Below the pieces are notes generated by a model, which was given only the letters and a program-made list of their open reading frames with translations, had not been told where the DNA came from and did no database searches. Both the position numbers and the translations under genes were made by a program. Positions 8,825-22,111 of a stretch of 64,000 nt of DNA are shown piece after piece. Every line of letters begins with the position of its first letter. Positions within the stretch are counted from its first letter, which is position 1. This DNA comes from Thermomonas sp. Lineage in GTDB: Bacteria; Pseudomonadota; Gammaproteobacteria; Xanthomonadales; Xanthomonadaceae. The stretch is taken from positions 1 through 64,000 of the forward strand of contig NZ_JAMQHN010000122.1 of NCBI RefSeq assembly GCF_025993755.1. The letters run 5' to 3'.

Positions 8825-11398
8825 TCAGCCCGCCGCTTCGCCGCCGTTGCCGTTCTCGCCGCTGTCCTCGTCCAACGTGGCATCCAGGCGTTCGATCGCC
8901 TGCAGTTTCTCGCCTTCGGACAGCCGCATCAGCGTGACGCCCTGGGTGTTGCGGCCGACCTGCGAGATGTCCGAAGCCGGGGTGCGCACCAGGGTGCCGC
9001 CGTCGGAAATCAGCAGCACGTCGTGGTGTTCGGAAAGCTGGATGGCGCCGACCAGCGCGCCGTTGCGGCCGTTGGTCTTCATCGCGATCACGCCCTGGGT
9101 GCCGCGGCCCTTCTTCGGGAACTCCTCCAGCACGGTGCGCTTGCCATAGCCGTTTTCGCTGGCGGTGAGGATGTCGCCCTCGCCGTGCAGCACCACCAGA
9201 CTGACCACCTGTTCGCCCTCGGCCAGCTTCATGCCGCGCACGCCGGTGGCGGTGCGGCCCATCGGGCGCACGGTCTCGCCGGCGAAGCGCGCCGCCTTGC
9301 CGTTGCTGGCGAACAGCATGATGTCGCGGGTGCCATCGGACAGGTCGGCATTGACCAGCGCATCGCCCTCGGCGAGGTTGATCGCGATCTTGCCGCGCTG
9401 GAGCTGGTAGGCGTACTCGGTCAGCGGGGTCTTCTTCACCGTGCCGTTCCTGGTGGCGAAGAACACGAACTTGCCTTCCTCGTAATCGCGCACCGGCTGC
9501 ACCGCCTGCACCTTCTCGCCCGCTTCCAGCGGGATCCAGTTGACGATCGGCCGCCCGAGCGCGTTCGGCCCGGCGTCGGGAATCTGGTGCACCGGCAGCC
9601 AAAACACCCGGCCGCTGCTGGTGAAGGTGAGCAGGGTGTCGTGGGTGTTGACCAGCCACAGCTGTTCGATGAAATCCTCGTCGCGGGTCGAGGCGGCGTT
9701 GCGCCCCTTGCCGCCGCGGCGCTGCGCGCGGTAGCTGGTCGCCGGCTGGCGCTTGACGTAGCCGGCGTGCGACAGCGTCACCACCACGTCTTCCGGCGCG
9801 ATCAGGTCGAGGATGTCGAGGTCTTCCTCGGAGGCGCGGATCTCGCTGCGGCGCGGATCGCCGAACTCGTCCTTGAGCGCGCGCAGTTCGGTGCGGATCA
9901 CGTCCAGCAGCACGCCGGCGTCTTCGAGGATGCGGATCAGCCCGGCGATGGTGTCGAGCAGCTGGCGGTATTCCTCGGTGAGCTTGTCCTGCTCCAGCCC
10001 GGTCAGGCGGTGCAGCCGCATTTCGAGGATCTGTTGCGCCTGCACGTCGGTGAGCTGGTAGCCGTCCGCCAGCAGCCCCACCCCGGCCGGCAGGTCCTCC
10101 GGCCGGCTCGCCGCGGCGCCGGCGGCGCCCAGCAGCGCGCCGACCAGCCCAGGCGACCAGCGCCGCGCCAGCATCCGTTCCTTGGCGACCTGCGGGTTTT
10201 CCGAGGTCTTGATCAGTTCGATCATCGAGTCGATGTTGGCCAGCGCGACGGTCAGGCCTTCCAGCACGTGGGCGCGGGCGCGCGCCTTGCGCAGTTCGAA
10301 GAGGGTGCGGCGAGTGACGACTTCGCGGCGGTGGCGCACGAAGGCTTCGAGGATCTGCTTGAGGTTGAGCAGCTTCGGACGGCCATCGACCAGCGCCACC
10401 ATGTTGATGCCGAACACCGACTCCATCGGCGTCAGCGAATACAGGTTGTTGAGCACGACCTCGGCCGAGAAACCGCGCTTGATCTCGATGTAGATCCGCA
10501 TGCCGTCCTTGTCGGACTCGTCGCGGCGCTCGCCGATCCCCTCGATCTTCTTGTCCTTGACCAGCTCGGCGATCTTCTCGATCAGCCGCGCCTTGTTCAC
10601 CTGATAGGGTATCTCGGTGACGATGATGGCCTCGCGCCCGCTGTCGCTGACCTCGATCTCGGTTTTGGCGCGCATCCGCACCCTGCCGCGGCCGGTGCGG
10701 TAGGCGAGCTGGATGCCGGCGGTGCCGTTGATGATGCCGGCGGTCGGGAAATCCGGACCCGGCACGAACTGCATCAGGCTGTCGATGTCGATGTCCGGAT
10801 CGTCGAGCAGCGCCAGCAGCGCATCGACCACCTCGCCGAGGTTGTGCGGCGGGATATTGGTCGCCATGCCCACGGCAATGCCGGCAGAACCATTGACCAG
10901 CAGGTTCGGCACCCGGGTCGGCATGACCGTGGGTTCCAGTTCCTTCTCGTCGTAGTTGGGCTGGAAATCGACCGTGTCCTTGTCGATGTCGGCCATCAGC
11001 TCGTGGCTGATGCGCGACATCCGCGCCTCGGTGTAGCGCATCGCCGCGGCGCTGTCGCCGTCCACCGATCCGAAGTTGCCCTGCCCGTCCACCAGCATGT
11101 AGCGCAGCGAGAACGGCTGCGCCATGCGCACCAGCGTGTCGTAGACCGCGCTGTCGCCATGCGGATGGAATTTGCCGATGACGTCGCCGACGATGCGCGC
11201 CGATTTGTAGTACGGCTTGTTGCTGTGCGCACCCAGCTCGTTCATCGCGTACAGCACGCGCCGGTGGACCGGCTTGAGGCCGTCGCGAACGTCGGGAAGC
11301 GCGCGCCCCACGATCACGCTCATGGCGTAATCGAGGTAGCTCCGCCGCATCTCGTCTTCGAGCTTGACCGGGATGATTTCCTGCGCGAGATCGCCCAT
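8825..11398 (-). CDS. gyrA: DNA gyrase subunit A
   Basis: This is the catalytic subunit of the A2B2 topoisomerase that introduces negative supercoils. With the ATG at 11398 (857 residues) the numbering coincides with E. coli GyrA: catalytic Tyr122 in MRYTEARM and the quinolone region [11 protein letters not shown] with Ser83 and Asp87, both the susceptible-type residues. The C-terminal beta-pinwheel contains the GyrA box QRRGGKG, which separates it from ParC. The tail is acidic and ends in a Gly/Glu-rich stretch. An earlier in-frame start at 11428 is possible but homologues begin near residue 1 as chosen here. It stands alone, with gyrB outside the window. Confidence 0.98.
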   Translation of the reverse strand: MGDLAQEIIPVKLEDEMRRSYLDYAMSVIVGRALPDVRDGLKPVHRRVLYAMNELGAHSNKPYYKSARIVGDVIGKFHPHGDSAVYDTLVRMAQPFSLRYMLVDGQGNFGSVDGDSAAAMRYTEARMSRISHELMADIDKDTVDFQPNYDEKELEPTVMPTRVPNLLVNGSAGIAVGMATNIPPHNLGEVVDALLALLDDPDIDIDSLMQFVPGPDFPTAGIINGTAGIQLAYRTGRGRVRMRAKTEIEVSDSGREAIIVTEIPYQVNKARLIEKIAELVKDKKIEGIGERRDESDKDGMRIYIEIKRGFSAEVVLNNLYSLTPMESVFGINMVALVDGRPKLLNLKQILEAFVRHRREVVTRRTLFELRKARARAHVLEGLTVALANIDSMIELIKTSENPQVAKERMLARRWSPGLVGALLGAAGAAASRPEDLPAGVGLLADGYQLTDVQAQQILEMRLHRLTGLEQDKLTEEYRQLLDTIAGLIRILEDAGVLLDVIRTELRALKDEFGDPRRSEIRASEEDLDILDLIAPEDVVVTLSHAGYVKRQPATSYRAQRRGGKGRNAASTRDEDFIEQLWLVNTHDTLLTFTSSGRVFWLPVHQIPDAGPNALGRPIVNWIPLEAGEKVQAVQPVRDYEEGKFVFFATRNGTVKKTPLTEYAYQLQRGKIAINLAEGDALVNADLSDGTRDIMLFASNGKAARFAGETVRPMGRTATGVRGMKLAEGEQVVSLVVLHGEGDILTASENGYGKRTVLEEFPKKGRGTQGVIAMKTNGRNGALVGAIQLSEHHDVLLISDGGTLVRTPASDISQVGRNTQGVTLMRLSEGEKLQAIERLDATLDEDSGENGNGGEAAG

Positions 11399-11493
11399 CG
11401 TGCGTCCGTTTTCCTGTCGCTGGCCCACGCCCGGACGCGGACGGCGAAAAGGCTGTCCGCAAGCGGTTTACGCGGGGATTCCTGAGGCTATGA

Positions 11494-11499
11494 ATTGTA
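11494..11499 (-). promoter_or_regulatory. gyrA: candidate -10 element upstream of gyrA
   Basis: TACAAT on the minus strand lies about 95 nt upstream of the gyrA ATG, in an A/T-richer patch between the mtnA terminator and gyrA. No convincing -35 is seen at 17 nt (TGCGGA), so only the -10 is supported. Confidence 0.3.
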
Positions 11500-11521
11500 G
11501 CATTTCCGCGGCTTTTCCGCA

Positions 11522-11542
11522 GCCTTCCGGGGGCCGGAAGGC
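11522..11542 (-). terminator. hairpin just downstream of mtnA
   Basis: A perfect 9-bp G/C-rich stem (GCCTTCCGG / CCGGAAGGC) with a 3-nt loop begins about 20 nt after the mtnA stop codon. No clean T-run follows, so termination is inferred from position and stem strength. Confidence 0.55.
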
Positions 11543-11561
11543 CGGGTGTCCAAGCATCGGA

Positions 11562-12617
11562 TCAGCTTTCGGAAAACACCCGCATGCGCGTCGCGTCGGG
11601 GCGTTCGACCACCCCGCGTTCGGTGACGATGGCGTCGATCAGCCCGTGCGGCGTGATGTCGAACACCGGGTTCCAGGCGCGCACGCCTTCGGCCACCGTG
11701 CGCATGCCGCGCGCGCTCAGCAGTTCGGCCGGATCGCGCTCTTCGATGTCGATCCGAGAACCGTCGGCGGTGTCCATGTCGACCGTGGATGCCGGTGCCA
11801 CCACCATGAACTTCACGCCATGATGTTTCGCCACGATGGCGAGCTGGCAAGTGCCGATCTTGTTGGCGGTGTCGCCGTTGGCGCAGATCCGGTCGGCGCC
11901 GACGATCACCCATTGCACCTGCCCTGTCTGCATCAGGTGCGCCGCCGCGGAATCGGCGATCAGGGTGGCGTCGATGCCGTCCTGCTGCAATTCCCACACG
12001 GTCAGCCGCGCGCCCTGGTTCCAGGGCCGGGTTTCGGTGGCAAACACGCGTCCGATGCGGCCTTCCGCCACGCCGGCGCGGATCACGCCCAGCGCTGTCC
12101 CGAAGCCGGCCGTGGCCAGCGAGCCGGTGTTGCAGTGGGTCAGCACGCCACTGCCCGTGGCCACCAGAGCCGCACCCAGATGTCCCATGGCGCGGTTGGC
12201 GGCCAGATCACCTGCTTCGATCGCAGCCGCCTCGCGCTCCAGAACCTGAAGCCAGTCGGTTCCGGCCGTCGCGAGCGACGCGCGCATGCGCGCCAGCGCC
12301 CAGGCCAGGTTAACGGCGGTCGGCCGAGCGGCATTCAGGCGCTGCAATGCCGGTTCCAGCCGCGCGGCGGCCTCCGGCCCGGACGCCGCCTGCACCGCAC
12401 GTGCGGCCAGCACCACGCCCCAGGCCGCGGAAATGCCGATGGCCGGCGCGCCGCGCACGACCAGATTCCGGATGGCCTCCGCCACCGCATCGCTGCTTCG
12501 GCAGGCCAGATACGTGACATCAAACGGCAGGACGCGCTGGTCGAGCAGATCCAGCGCCTCGCCGGTCCAGCGCAGCGGGCGCACGTGGTCGTAACGGCCG
12601 TAATCGATGATGTTCAC
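11562..12617 (-). CDS. mtnA: S-methyl-5-thioribose-1-phosphate isomerase
   Basis: This enzyme converts methylthioribose-1-phosphate to methylthioribulose-1-phosphate in methionine salvage. The 351-residue protein is full length for the eIF2B-like family. It shows VRGAPAIG near residue 55-61, the catalytic Cys162 in T-H-C-N-T-G, the catalytic Asp242 in G-A-D-R-I and [10 protein letters not shown] beside it. The start is GTG at 12617 after an AGGT-type site; an overlapping ATG in another frame meets a stop within three codons. No other salvage gene is adjacent. Hairpins lie on both sides of the gene. Confidence 0.96.
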   Translation of the reverse strand: MNIIDYGRYDHVRPLRWTGEALDLLDQRVLPFDVTYLACRSSDAVAEAIRNLVVRGAPAIGISAAWGVVLAARAVQAASGPEAAARLEPALQRLNAARPTAVNLAWALARMRASLATAGTDWLQVLEREAAAIEAGDLAANRAMGHLGAALVATGSGVLTHCNTGSLATAGFGTALGVIRAGVAEGRIGRVFATETRPWNQGARLTVWELQQDGIDATLIADSAAAHLMQTGQVQWVIVGADRICANGDTANKIGTCQLAIVAKHHGVKFMVVAPASTVDMDTADGSRIDIEERDPAELLSARGMRTVAEGVRAWNPVFDITPHGLIDAIVTERGVVERPDATRMRVFSES

Positions 12618-12637
12618 GCCGCCATTTTACCTGCCCG

Positions 12638-12668
12638 CAAAAACATCCGGCGCACTGGGCGCCGGATG
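12638..12668 (-). terminator. intrinsic terminator of the DUF3011 gene
   Basis: On the minus strand a perfect 10-bp stem (CATCCGGCGC / GCGCCGGATG, 5-nt loop) is followed at once by TTTTTG. It lies 27 nt after the DUF3011 stop and before mtnA, so mtnA needs its own promoter or read-through. Confidence 0.85.
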
Positions 12669-12694
12669 CAGCTGTCCTGCCGCGGGCACCGCGA

Positions 12695-13420
12695 TCAGTA
12701 GCTGCGGAACTCCGCCCGGCAGCCCTGCGAAACCCACACGCCGACCCGGCCATAACCCCAGCTGCGCCCCTGAATGCAGGGGGCATTCGACAGCTGGCGA
12801 ACCAACTGCACGCCGGCACGAACATTGGCCGCGCACTCCTGGGTTCGGCCATTGATGGACTCGCAGCGGAAGATGCGACCGCCGTAGCCGCTGTTGCCCC
12901 AGCCGCCACCGCTGTAGCTGTTGGCGAAATCGCCGCGGCAGCCGTTGTTCACCCAGACCGAGTCGCGGTCGGAGCCCCAGGTTCGCCCTTCGATGCAAGG
13001 TGAATTGGAAATCTGGCGCACCAGCTGCGGCCTGCCGCGTCCGGGCACCGCGCAGCGGTTGTAGCGGCCGTCGTGGGACTCGCAGCGAACGGCTTCGCCA
13101 TAGCCGGGACGATCATTCCAACCGCCACCGCGCAGCACGCGGAAATCGGCGCGGCAGCCTTGGCTGACCCAGACTCCATCGCGGCTGTTGCCCCAGGTGC
13201 GACCTTCGATGCACGGTGCGTTGGAAACCTGCCGCTCAAGCACCACCCGACCGCCGCCGGTATAGCACTGGTTGCTTCGACCGTCGATCGATTCACAGCG
13301 GATGATGGAACCGTTGTAGTCGCCATAACCGTAATTCTGGGCGAAAGCCGGCGCTGAGCCGAAGGTGCCTGCCAATGCCAGAACGAGGGATGTGGCAACG
13401 GCAAGGATTGGTCTGGACAC
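12695..13420 (-). CDS. Exported DUF3011-repeat protein
   Basis: The GTG at 13420 has an ideal AGGAGA site 6 nt upstream and gives 241 residues; a longer ATG frame from 13510 would bury the signal sequence. A Sec signal peptide ends in A-F-A with cleavage before QNYGYG. Three tandem DUF3011 units follow, each with R-C-E-S near its start, a second Cys about ten residues on (Q-C, R-C, E-C), S-N-[AS]-P-C-I-[EQ]-G-R-[ST]-W-G, and W-V-[SN]-[QN]-G-C-R at its end. The four cysteines per repeat imply disulphide bonding outside the cytoplasm. The function of DUF3011 is not established; similar exported proteins are common in Xanthomonadaceae. Confidence 0.88.
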   Translation of the reverse strand: MSRPILAVATSLVLALAGTFGSAPAFAQNYGYGDYNGSIIRCESIDGRSNQCYTGGGRVVLERQVSNAPCIEGRTWGNSRDGVWVSQGCRADFRVLRGGGWNDRPGYGEAVRCESHDGRYNRCAVPGRGRPQLVRQISNSPCIEGRTWGSDRDSVWVNNGCRGDFANSYSGGGWGNSGYGGRIFRCESINGRTQECAANVRAGVQLVRQLSNAPCIQGRSWGYGRVGVWVSQGCRAEFRSY

Positions 13421-13590
13421 GGCGGTCTCCTGAAGCCTATGGACGAAAATTTTTTGCGGAACATCACTGTCGGAAAACGCCCAAGCACCCGAAAAACGGA
13501 CACTCGACACACTGCGCGATCATTACCGCAACGGACGGTTCCCGTTTTGCCATCCCGCTGCCCGAATTGCAAATCCACGCTCACCGCCAT

Positions 13591-17387
<3,797 letters not shown>

Positions 17388-17433
17388 CGCGAAGTCTCCT
17401 TGGTGTTCGGCAGCAGGAATAAAGAAGCGCGCC

Positions 17434-20400
17434 TCACACGGCGCCGGCCAGACGTGCGGCTTCGGCCAGGTCCACGGAGACCAGTCGCGAGACGCCCGGC
17501 TCGCGCATGGTGACGCCCGAAAGCTGGTGGGCGGCTTCCATGGTGGCCTTGTTGTGGGTCACGAACAGGAACTGTACCGCTTCGCTCATCTCCGTGACCA
17601 TCGTCGTGAAACGGCCGACGTTGGCTTCGTCCAGCGGCGCATCGACCTCGTCGAGCAGGCAGAACGGCGCCGGGTTGAGCCGGAAGATCGAGAACACCAG
17701 CGCCACCGCGGTCATCGCCTTTTCGCCGCCGGACAGCAGCGAGATGTTGGACACGCGCTTGCCGGGCGGCCGCGCCATGATCGTCACGCCGGTGTCGAGC
17801 AGGTCCTCGCCGGTCAGCTCCAGATAGGCATGGCCGCCGCCGAACAGGCGCGGATAGAGCTCCTGGATGCCGGCGTTGACGCGATCGAAGGTGTCCTTGA
17901 AGCGGCTGCGGGTTTCGCGATCGATCTTGCGGATCGCCTCTTCCAGCGTCTCCAGTGCGGAGGTCAGGTCGGCATTCTGGGCGTCCAGATACTCCTTGCG
18001 CTTGGCCGCTTCGGCATGCTCGGCAATCGCCGCGAGATTGACCGGTTCCAGCCGCCGCAGTTTGCCGTCGAGTTCCTGCACCGCCTGCTCCCAGCGGGTG
18101 GCGTCAGCCTCTTCCGGCAGTTGTTCGAGCAATGTCTCGATGACGAAACCGCCGGCGACGATCGCCTCGCTGAACTGCGCCGCCTTCAGCTCCAGCGCCT
18201 GCTGTTCCAGCCGGCGAATGCCGATCGCTTCGCGCTGCTCCAGCGCGAGGGCGTCGCATTGCTGACGCTGCTGTTCCTGACCGCGCAACTCGGCGTCGAT
18301 CTCCTCCAGTCCGGCGCGGGCCTGCGCCAGCGCCTGGTCGGCCTGTACCCGCGCGTCCAGCGCGGATTGGCGTTCGCCTTCCAGCGTGCCGGCCTGGGCG
18401 CCGCCGTCGGCAAGCTGGCTGGCCAGATCCTGCAGCCGCGTGCCCAACTGGCCGCGCTGGCCGTCCATGCGCTGCAGGGCCTGCACCAGCGCCCCCATCT
18501 GCGCGCGCTGGGTTTCCAGTGCCAGCGAGAGCGCATAGGCGGCCTCGCGCGACTGGCGCGCGGCTTCGCGCGCGGCTTCCCGCTCGGCGGCCACGCCTTC
18601 GCGCTCCTGCTCAAGCGCCATCCGCGCCGACTCCAGTTCGGCCATGCGGCCAACCGCTTCCTCAAGCCGCTCGCGTGCCTGCCCGACTGCCGTGCGTTGA
18701 TCCTGCAAGCCGGCTTCAATCTGGGCCTGCTCGGCCTCGATGCGTTCGATCCGGGCGCGGGCGCCGTCGAGCCGTCCCTGCGCGCCCTGCAGCCGGCCGG
18801 AAGTTTCCGACAGGTTCCGGTGGGCGAGGTAGAGCTGCCGCTGCGCGTCCTCGCGCTGCTGTTCGGCCTCGCGCAGCGCATCGCGCTGGCGCGTCAATTC
18901 GGCGTCGAGTTCGGTCTCGCGGCGGGCATCGGCCTCGATCGCCTCGCGCAGGGAATGGATGTCCTTTTCGCGCAGCAGCACCCCCTGCCGCGAGGCGTCC
19001 GCACGCGCCACCTGCGCCCAGCCGGCGCCGAGGCATTCGCCGGCGCGGGTGATGACGCTTTCGCCCGCCGGCAGGCTTTGCAGCAGCGTCCGCGCCTGCG
19101 CGAGGTCGTCGGCCGCATGCACCCTGGCCAGGCGCCGACGGATCACGTCCGGACCGCGCACGCGGGCCGCCAGCGAGGTGTCCGGATATTGCTGCCCGGA
19201 TGCGGCGGCATCGGCCACCAGGGCCACCCGGCCCTCGCCCAGCTCGGCGAGCGATTCCACCAACGCGCTATCGAATACGCCATCGGCCGCGTCCACCAGC
19301 GCCGCCTCGATCCACTGCCCGAGCGCGGTTTCCACGGCGGTTTCCCAGCCCGAATCGACTTCCAGGCACTCGCCCACGCGCGCGGCGGAGCCCAGACCGT
19401 GTGCCTGCAGCCAACGCGCACCGGCGCCGGCTTCCTGCCCGAGCGCGGCCGCCTGCAATGTCTCCAGCGACGCCAGCCGACCGCGCGCCGTCTGCATCCG
19501 CTTGCGCAGCTCGGCCTGCTCGCCCTGCAGCTCGCGCTGGCGTTCCTGCACCTGCGCGCTGGCCGCACGGCCGGCATCGACCCGCGCGGTCAGTTCCTGC
19601 ACCGCGGTCTTGCCGGTTTCGCAGCCGGCCGCCAGTTCGTTCAGGGCGGCAGTCAACGCTTCCAGATCGAGGCCGGCCCGCTCCTCGCCCAGCTGCCGGG
19701 CGCGGCGATCGGCATCGAGGATCTGGCGGTCGAGGTGTTCGATCCGGGTGCGCTCGACATCCGCGGCCTTGGCCGATTCGGCCTGCTCGCGCGCGTGCGC
19801 GTCGCGCCGCTGCTGCCAGTCGGCCAGCCGGGTTTCGGTCTCGCGCAGTGCCTGCTGGCGAACACGGTCGTCTTCCTGCAGTCCCTCAAGCCGCGGGCTG
19901 GCTTCCTCCACCGCGGCGCGTAGCGCCTCCAGCCGCGCGCTGTCGGAGGCGATCTGCCCGCCCAGTTCGTCCAGCGCGCTGCCGGCCTCGTCGCGGGCGC
20001 GCTGCAGGCGGGTCGCCAGCTCGCGCTGGTGGGCGATTTGCTGCTCGATCCGCGCCAGCGATCCGCTGGCTTCGTAGACGGCGGCCTGCGCCTGATTGAG
20101 CGTTTCGCTGGCGGCTTCGCGCCGCACCCGGCCGGATTCCAGCGCGCTCTCTGCGCGGCGCTGGCCCGAAATCAATTCCTCCAGCCGGGTCTCATCGCGC
20201 AGCAGTCCGGCGCGCAGCGCCTGCAGCTGGGCGTCCAGCGCGCGGTATTCCAACGCCCGCCACTGCGCGTCCTTCTCCTTGCGCGTGGCCTGCAGCGCGG
20301 TGTACTGCTCGGCCTGCCGGGCCTGCCGCGACAGGTGCTGCAACTGCTTGTCCACCTCGTCGCGCAGGTCGGTCAGGCGGTCGAGGTTCTCGCGGGTGTG

Positions 20401-20955
20401 ACGGATGCGGTTCTCGGTCTCGCGCCGGCGCTCCTTGTACTTGGAGATGCCGGCCGCCTCCTCCAGATAGACGCGCAGTTCTTCCGGGCGCGCATCGATC
20501 ACCTGGGAGATCATCCCCTGCTCGATGATCGAATAGCTGCGCGGGCCCAGCCCGGTGCCGAGGAACAGGTCGGTGATGTCGCGCCGCCGGCATTTGCCGC
20601 CGTTGAGGGAGTAGCTGCTCTGGCCGTCGCGCCCGACCGTGCGCTTGACCGAGATTTCGTTGAACGCGGCGTACTCGCCGGTGATGGTGTGGTCGGAATT
20701 GTCGAAGATGAGTTCGACGCTGGCCTGCGAGACCGGCTTGCGCGCGCTGCTGCCGGAGAAGATCACGTCGGTGAGCGAATCGCCGCGCAGCCGGCTGGCG
20801 GCTGACTCGCCCATCACCCAGCGGATCGCGTCGATGATGTTGGACTTGCCGCAGCCGTTGGGCCCCACGATGCCGGTCATGTTGGTCGGCAGGTGCAGCG
20901 TGGTCGGGTCGACGAAGGACTTGAAGCCGGACAGCTTGATGGTGGACAGGCGCAT
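17434..20955 (-). CDS. smc: Chromosome segregation ATPase SMC
   Basis: Smc is the ATPase arm of the bacterial condensin (Smc-ScpAB), which compacts and segregates the chromosome. The 1173-residue product has Walker A (GPNGCGKSN, about residue 32), a first coiled coil, a hinge around residues 490-660 (GxxxRVGECLEV ... PDTSLAARVRGPD), a second coiled coil rich in Glu/Arg/Gln, then the signature LLSGGEKAMTA and Walker B CLLDEVDAPLD. It is full length with all ATPase motifs. An A/T-rich patch with a dyad lies upstream. The partners scpA and scpB start about 1.2 kb away on the opposite strand. Confidence 0.97.
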   Translation of the reverse strand: MRLSTIKLSGFKSFVDPTTLHLPTNMTGIVGPNGCGKSNIIDAIRWVMGESAASRLRGDSLTDVIFSGSSARKPVSQASVELIFDNSDHTITGEYAAFNEISVKRTVGRDGQSSYSLNGGKCRRRDITDLFLGTGLGPRSYSIIEQGMISQVIDARPEELRVYLEEAAGISKYKERRRETENRIRHTRENLDRLTDLRDEVDKQLQHLSRQARQAEQYTALQATRKEKDAQWRALEYRALDAQLQALRAGLLRDETRLEELISGQRRAESALESGRVRREAASETLNQAQAAVYEASGSLARIEQQIAHQRELATRLQRARDEAGSALDELGGQIASDSARLEALRAAVEEASPRLEGLQEDDRVRQQALRETETRLADWQQRRDAHAREQAESAKAADVERTRIEHLDRQILDADRRARQLGEERAGLDLEALTAALNELAAGCETGKTAVQELTARVDAGRAASAQVQERQRELQGEQAELRKRMQTARGRLASLETLQAAALGQEAGAGARWLQAHGLGSAARVGECLEVDSGWETAVETALGQWIEAALVDAADGVFDSALVESLAELGEGRVALVADAAASGQQYPDTSLAARVRGPDVIRRRLARVHAADDLAQARTLLQSLPAGESVITRAGECLGAGWAQVARADASRQGVLLREKDIHSLREAIEADARRETELDAELTRQRDALREAEQQREDAQRQLYLAHRNLSETSGRLQGAQGRLDGARARIERIEAEQAQIEAGLQDQRTAVGQARERLEEAVGRMAELESARMALEQEREGVAAEREAAREAARQSREAAYALSLALETQRAQMGALVQALQRMDGQRGQLGTRLQDLASQLADGGAQAGTLEGERQSALDARVQADQALAQARAGLEEIDAELRGQEQQRQQCDALALEQREAIGIRRLEQQALELKAAQFSEAIVAGGFVIETLLEQLPEEADATRWEQAVQELDGKLRRLEPVNLAAIAEHAEAAKRKEYLDAQNADLTSALETLEEAIRKIDRETRSRFKDTFDRVNAGIQELYPRLFGGGHAYLELTGEDLLDTGVTIMARPPGKRVSNISLLSGGEKAMTAVALVFSIFRLNPAPFCLLDEVDAPLDEANVGRFTTMVTEMSEAVQFLFVTHNKATMEAAHQLSGVTMREPGVSRLVSVDLAEAARLAGAV

Positions 20956-21010
20956 GCGCGTCGGCGAACCTCGGCGGCGCAGAGGCGCGCCACTTGATTA
21001 ATTGGTTTAA

Positions 21011-21043
21011 ATTGACCCTCTAAATTATTGTTATATCTAGAGG
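21011..21043. promoter_or_regulatory. A/T-rich patch with a 27-bp imperfect dyad upstream of smc
   Basis: This is the only strongly A/T-rich stretch for several kb, between smc and bolA. CCTCTA (21017-21022) and TAGAGG (21038-21043) form a dyad; the next position mismatches and two more pair. On the plus strand TTGACC and TATCTA sit 16 nt apart. It may be an operator-containing promoter for smc on the minus strand, but no known regulator site is recognised. Confidence 0.35.
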
Positions 21044-21088
21044 AAACTCTTCGGAACTCGAATACCGATGCACCCAGTATAACGGCGC

Positions 21089-21412
21089 TCAGGCGGCCTC
21101 GGCGGGCGTTCGCGCACGGATCGACAAGGCATGGATGTCGGTTTGCAGCATCTCGCCCAACGCGGCGTAGACGAGGCGGTGGCGCGCCGCCGGGAATTTT
21201 CCGGCAAACGCGGCGCTGACGATATCAACGCCGAAATGCCCCTGCCCGTGGCGACTGCCGGCGTGGCCGGCGTGCTTGTGGCTGTCGTCGGTAATCGTGA
21301 GCGACTGCGGCGACAACGCCGCCTCCAGCAGTTCGCGCATGCGCGCGATCCGCGCCGGGTTCAGGCGCGGAATGTCGGCCTCGGTCCAGCCGTGTTCCCC
21401 GGCCACCGTCAC
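21089..21412 (-). CDS. bolA: BolA family protein
   Basis: BolA proteins bind monothiol glutaredoxins and take part in iron-sulfur trafficking and stress or morphology control. The frame from GTG at 21412 gives 107 residues with the family core: R-M-R-E-L-L near the N-terminus, D-D-S-H-K-H-A-G-H (the histidine-containing loop), H-F-G-V-D-I-V-S and the helix R-H-R-L-V-Y-A-A-L with conserved Arg-His. The GTG overlaps the stop of the upstream yciI-like gene (GTGA), so the two are probably translationally coupled. Longer frames up to 21583 lie inside that gene and are rejected. Confidence 0.9.
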   Translation of the reverse strand: MTVAGEHGWTEADIPRLNPARIARMRELLEAALSPQSLTITDDSHKHAGHAGSRHGQGHFGVDIVSAAFAGKFPAARHRLVYAALGEMLQTDIHALSIRARTPAEAA

Positions 21413-21708
21413 GGCAGCGACAGCCGGAATGGACGCACCTCGACCCGCGCATACACACCGGCGGCCACATAGGGGTCGGCGTCGGCCCAGGCGCGCGCCT
21501 CGTCCAGCGACGGGAACCGGGCAATGACAATGCTGCCGGTGAACCCCGCCGGTCCCGGATCCTCGGCATCGATCGCCGGACACGGACCCGCCAGCAGCAG
21601 GCGACCTTCGTCACGCAGCGCGATCAGCCGCGCCAGATGCGCCGGACGGACGGCCTGCCGGCTGGCGAGGACGTCGGCGCCGTCGAACCCTTCGATTGCG
21701 TACCACAT
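21409..21708 (-). CDS. YciI family protein
   Basis: This is a 99-residue single-domain protein of the YCII/dimeric ferredoxin-like fold. Recognisable are the N-terminal M-W-Y-A-I-E strand, R-P-A-H-L-A-R-L with the conserved His (about residue 24), the L-L-L-A-G-P-C stretch, and the [14 protein letters not shown] motif with the conserved Asp. The family has an apparent His/Asp active site but no settled substrate. It has GGGAGCG before the ATG. In related genomes it sits beside bolA, as here, with a 4-nt overlap. Confidence 0.9.
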   Translation of the reverse strand: MWYAIEGFDGADVLASRQAVRPAHLARLIALRDEGRLLLAGPCPAIDAEDPGPAGFTGSIVIARFPSLDEARAWADADPYVAAGVYARVEVRPFRLSLP

Positions 21709-22111
21709 CGGATGTCGCTCCCCATGTTTTCGATGTGGCGATTCTAGGGCGTGTCCGATCCACGCCGCTTATTCGCTCCAAACCGGACGTGCTCGCCATG
21801 CGGCTCTGGCAGGCAGGCGTGCCCGAGTTCCAGCCGCAGGCCACGTTCAGCCAGCCAGTCAGTCAGTGGACAGTCCCGGCGCGAAGCCTTAACCTAGCCC
21901 TTCGTTTCCGGCCCGATCCTGCGGCCCGCGCGACGTCCGGCGCCCCACGCCGCACCGCGCCCGTCGATCCGGTCGTGTTCCGCCACCCGTCCCGATGTCG
22001 CCCAATCCGGGCGCACGCGCGCAGGCATGGCGGGCTTGCAACAGGCGCAACGTGACACCCCGGCCGCCCGCGGCCATTTCGACGAGCGTGGCCCGGAGGG
22101 GCCGCCCACCG
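21709..22111. other. 403-bp intergenic region between divergent yciI-like gene and scpA
   Basis: I see no supported gene here. It should contain the two divergent promoters. A CAGCCAGCCAGTCAGTCAG microsatellite-like run lies near 21853. A stop-free minus-strand reading of about 50 codons ends near 21746 but has no usable start codon and no family I recognise, so I do not call it. Confidence 0.5.

Noticed and set aside
8825..11398. Possible parC instead of gyrA
   Set aside because: The C-terminal domain contains the GyrA box QRRGGKG and the overall length and numbering match GyrA.
8567..11485. 972-codon open frame on the plus strand
   Set aside because: It is an antisense shadow of gyrA; long stop-free antisense frames are expected at this GC bias.
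21746..21890. About 50 stop-free codons on the minus strand upstream of the yciI-like gene
   Set aside because: There is no ATG, GTG or TTG in a useful place, no ribosome site and no similarity I recognise.
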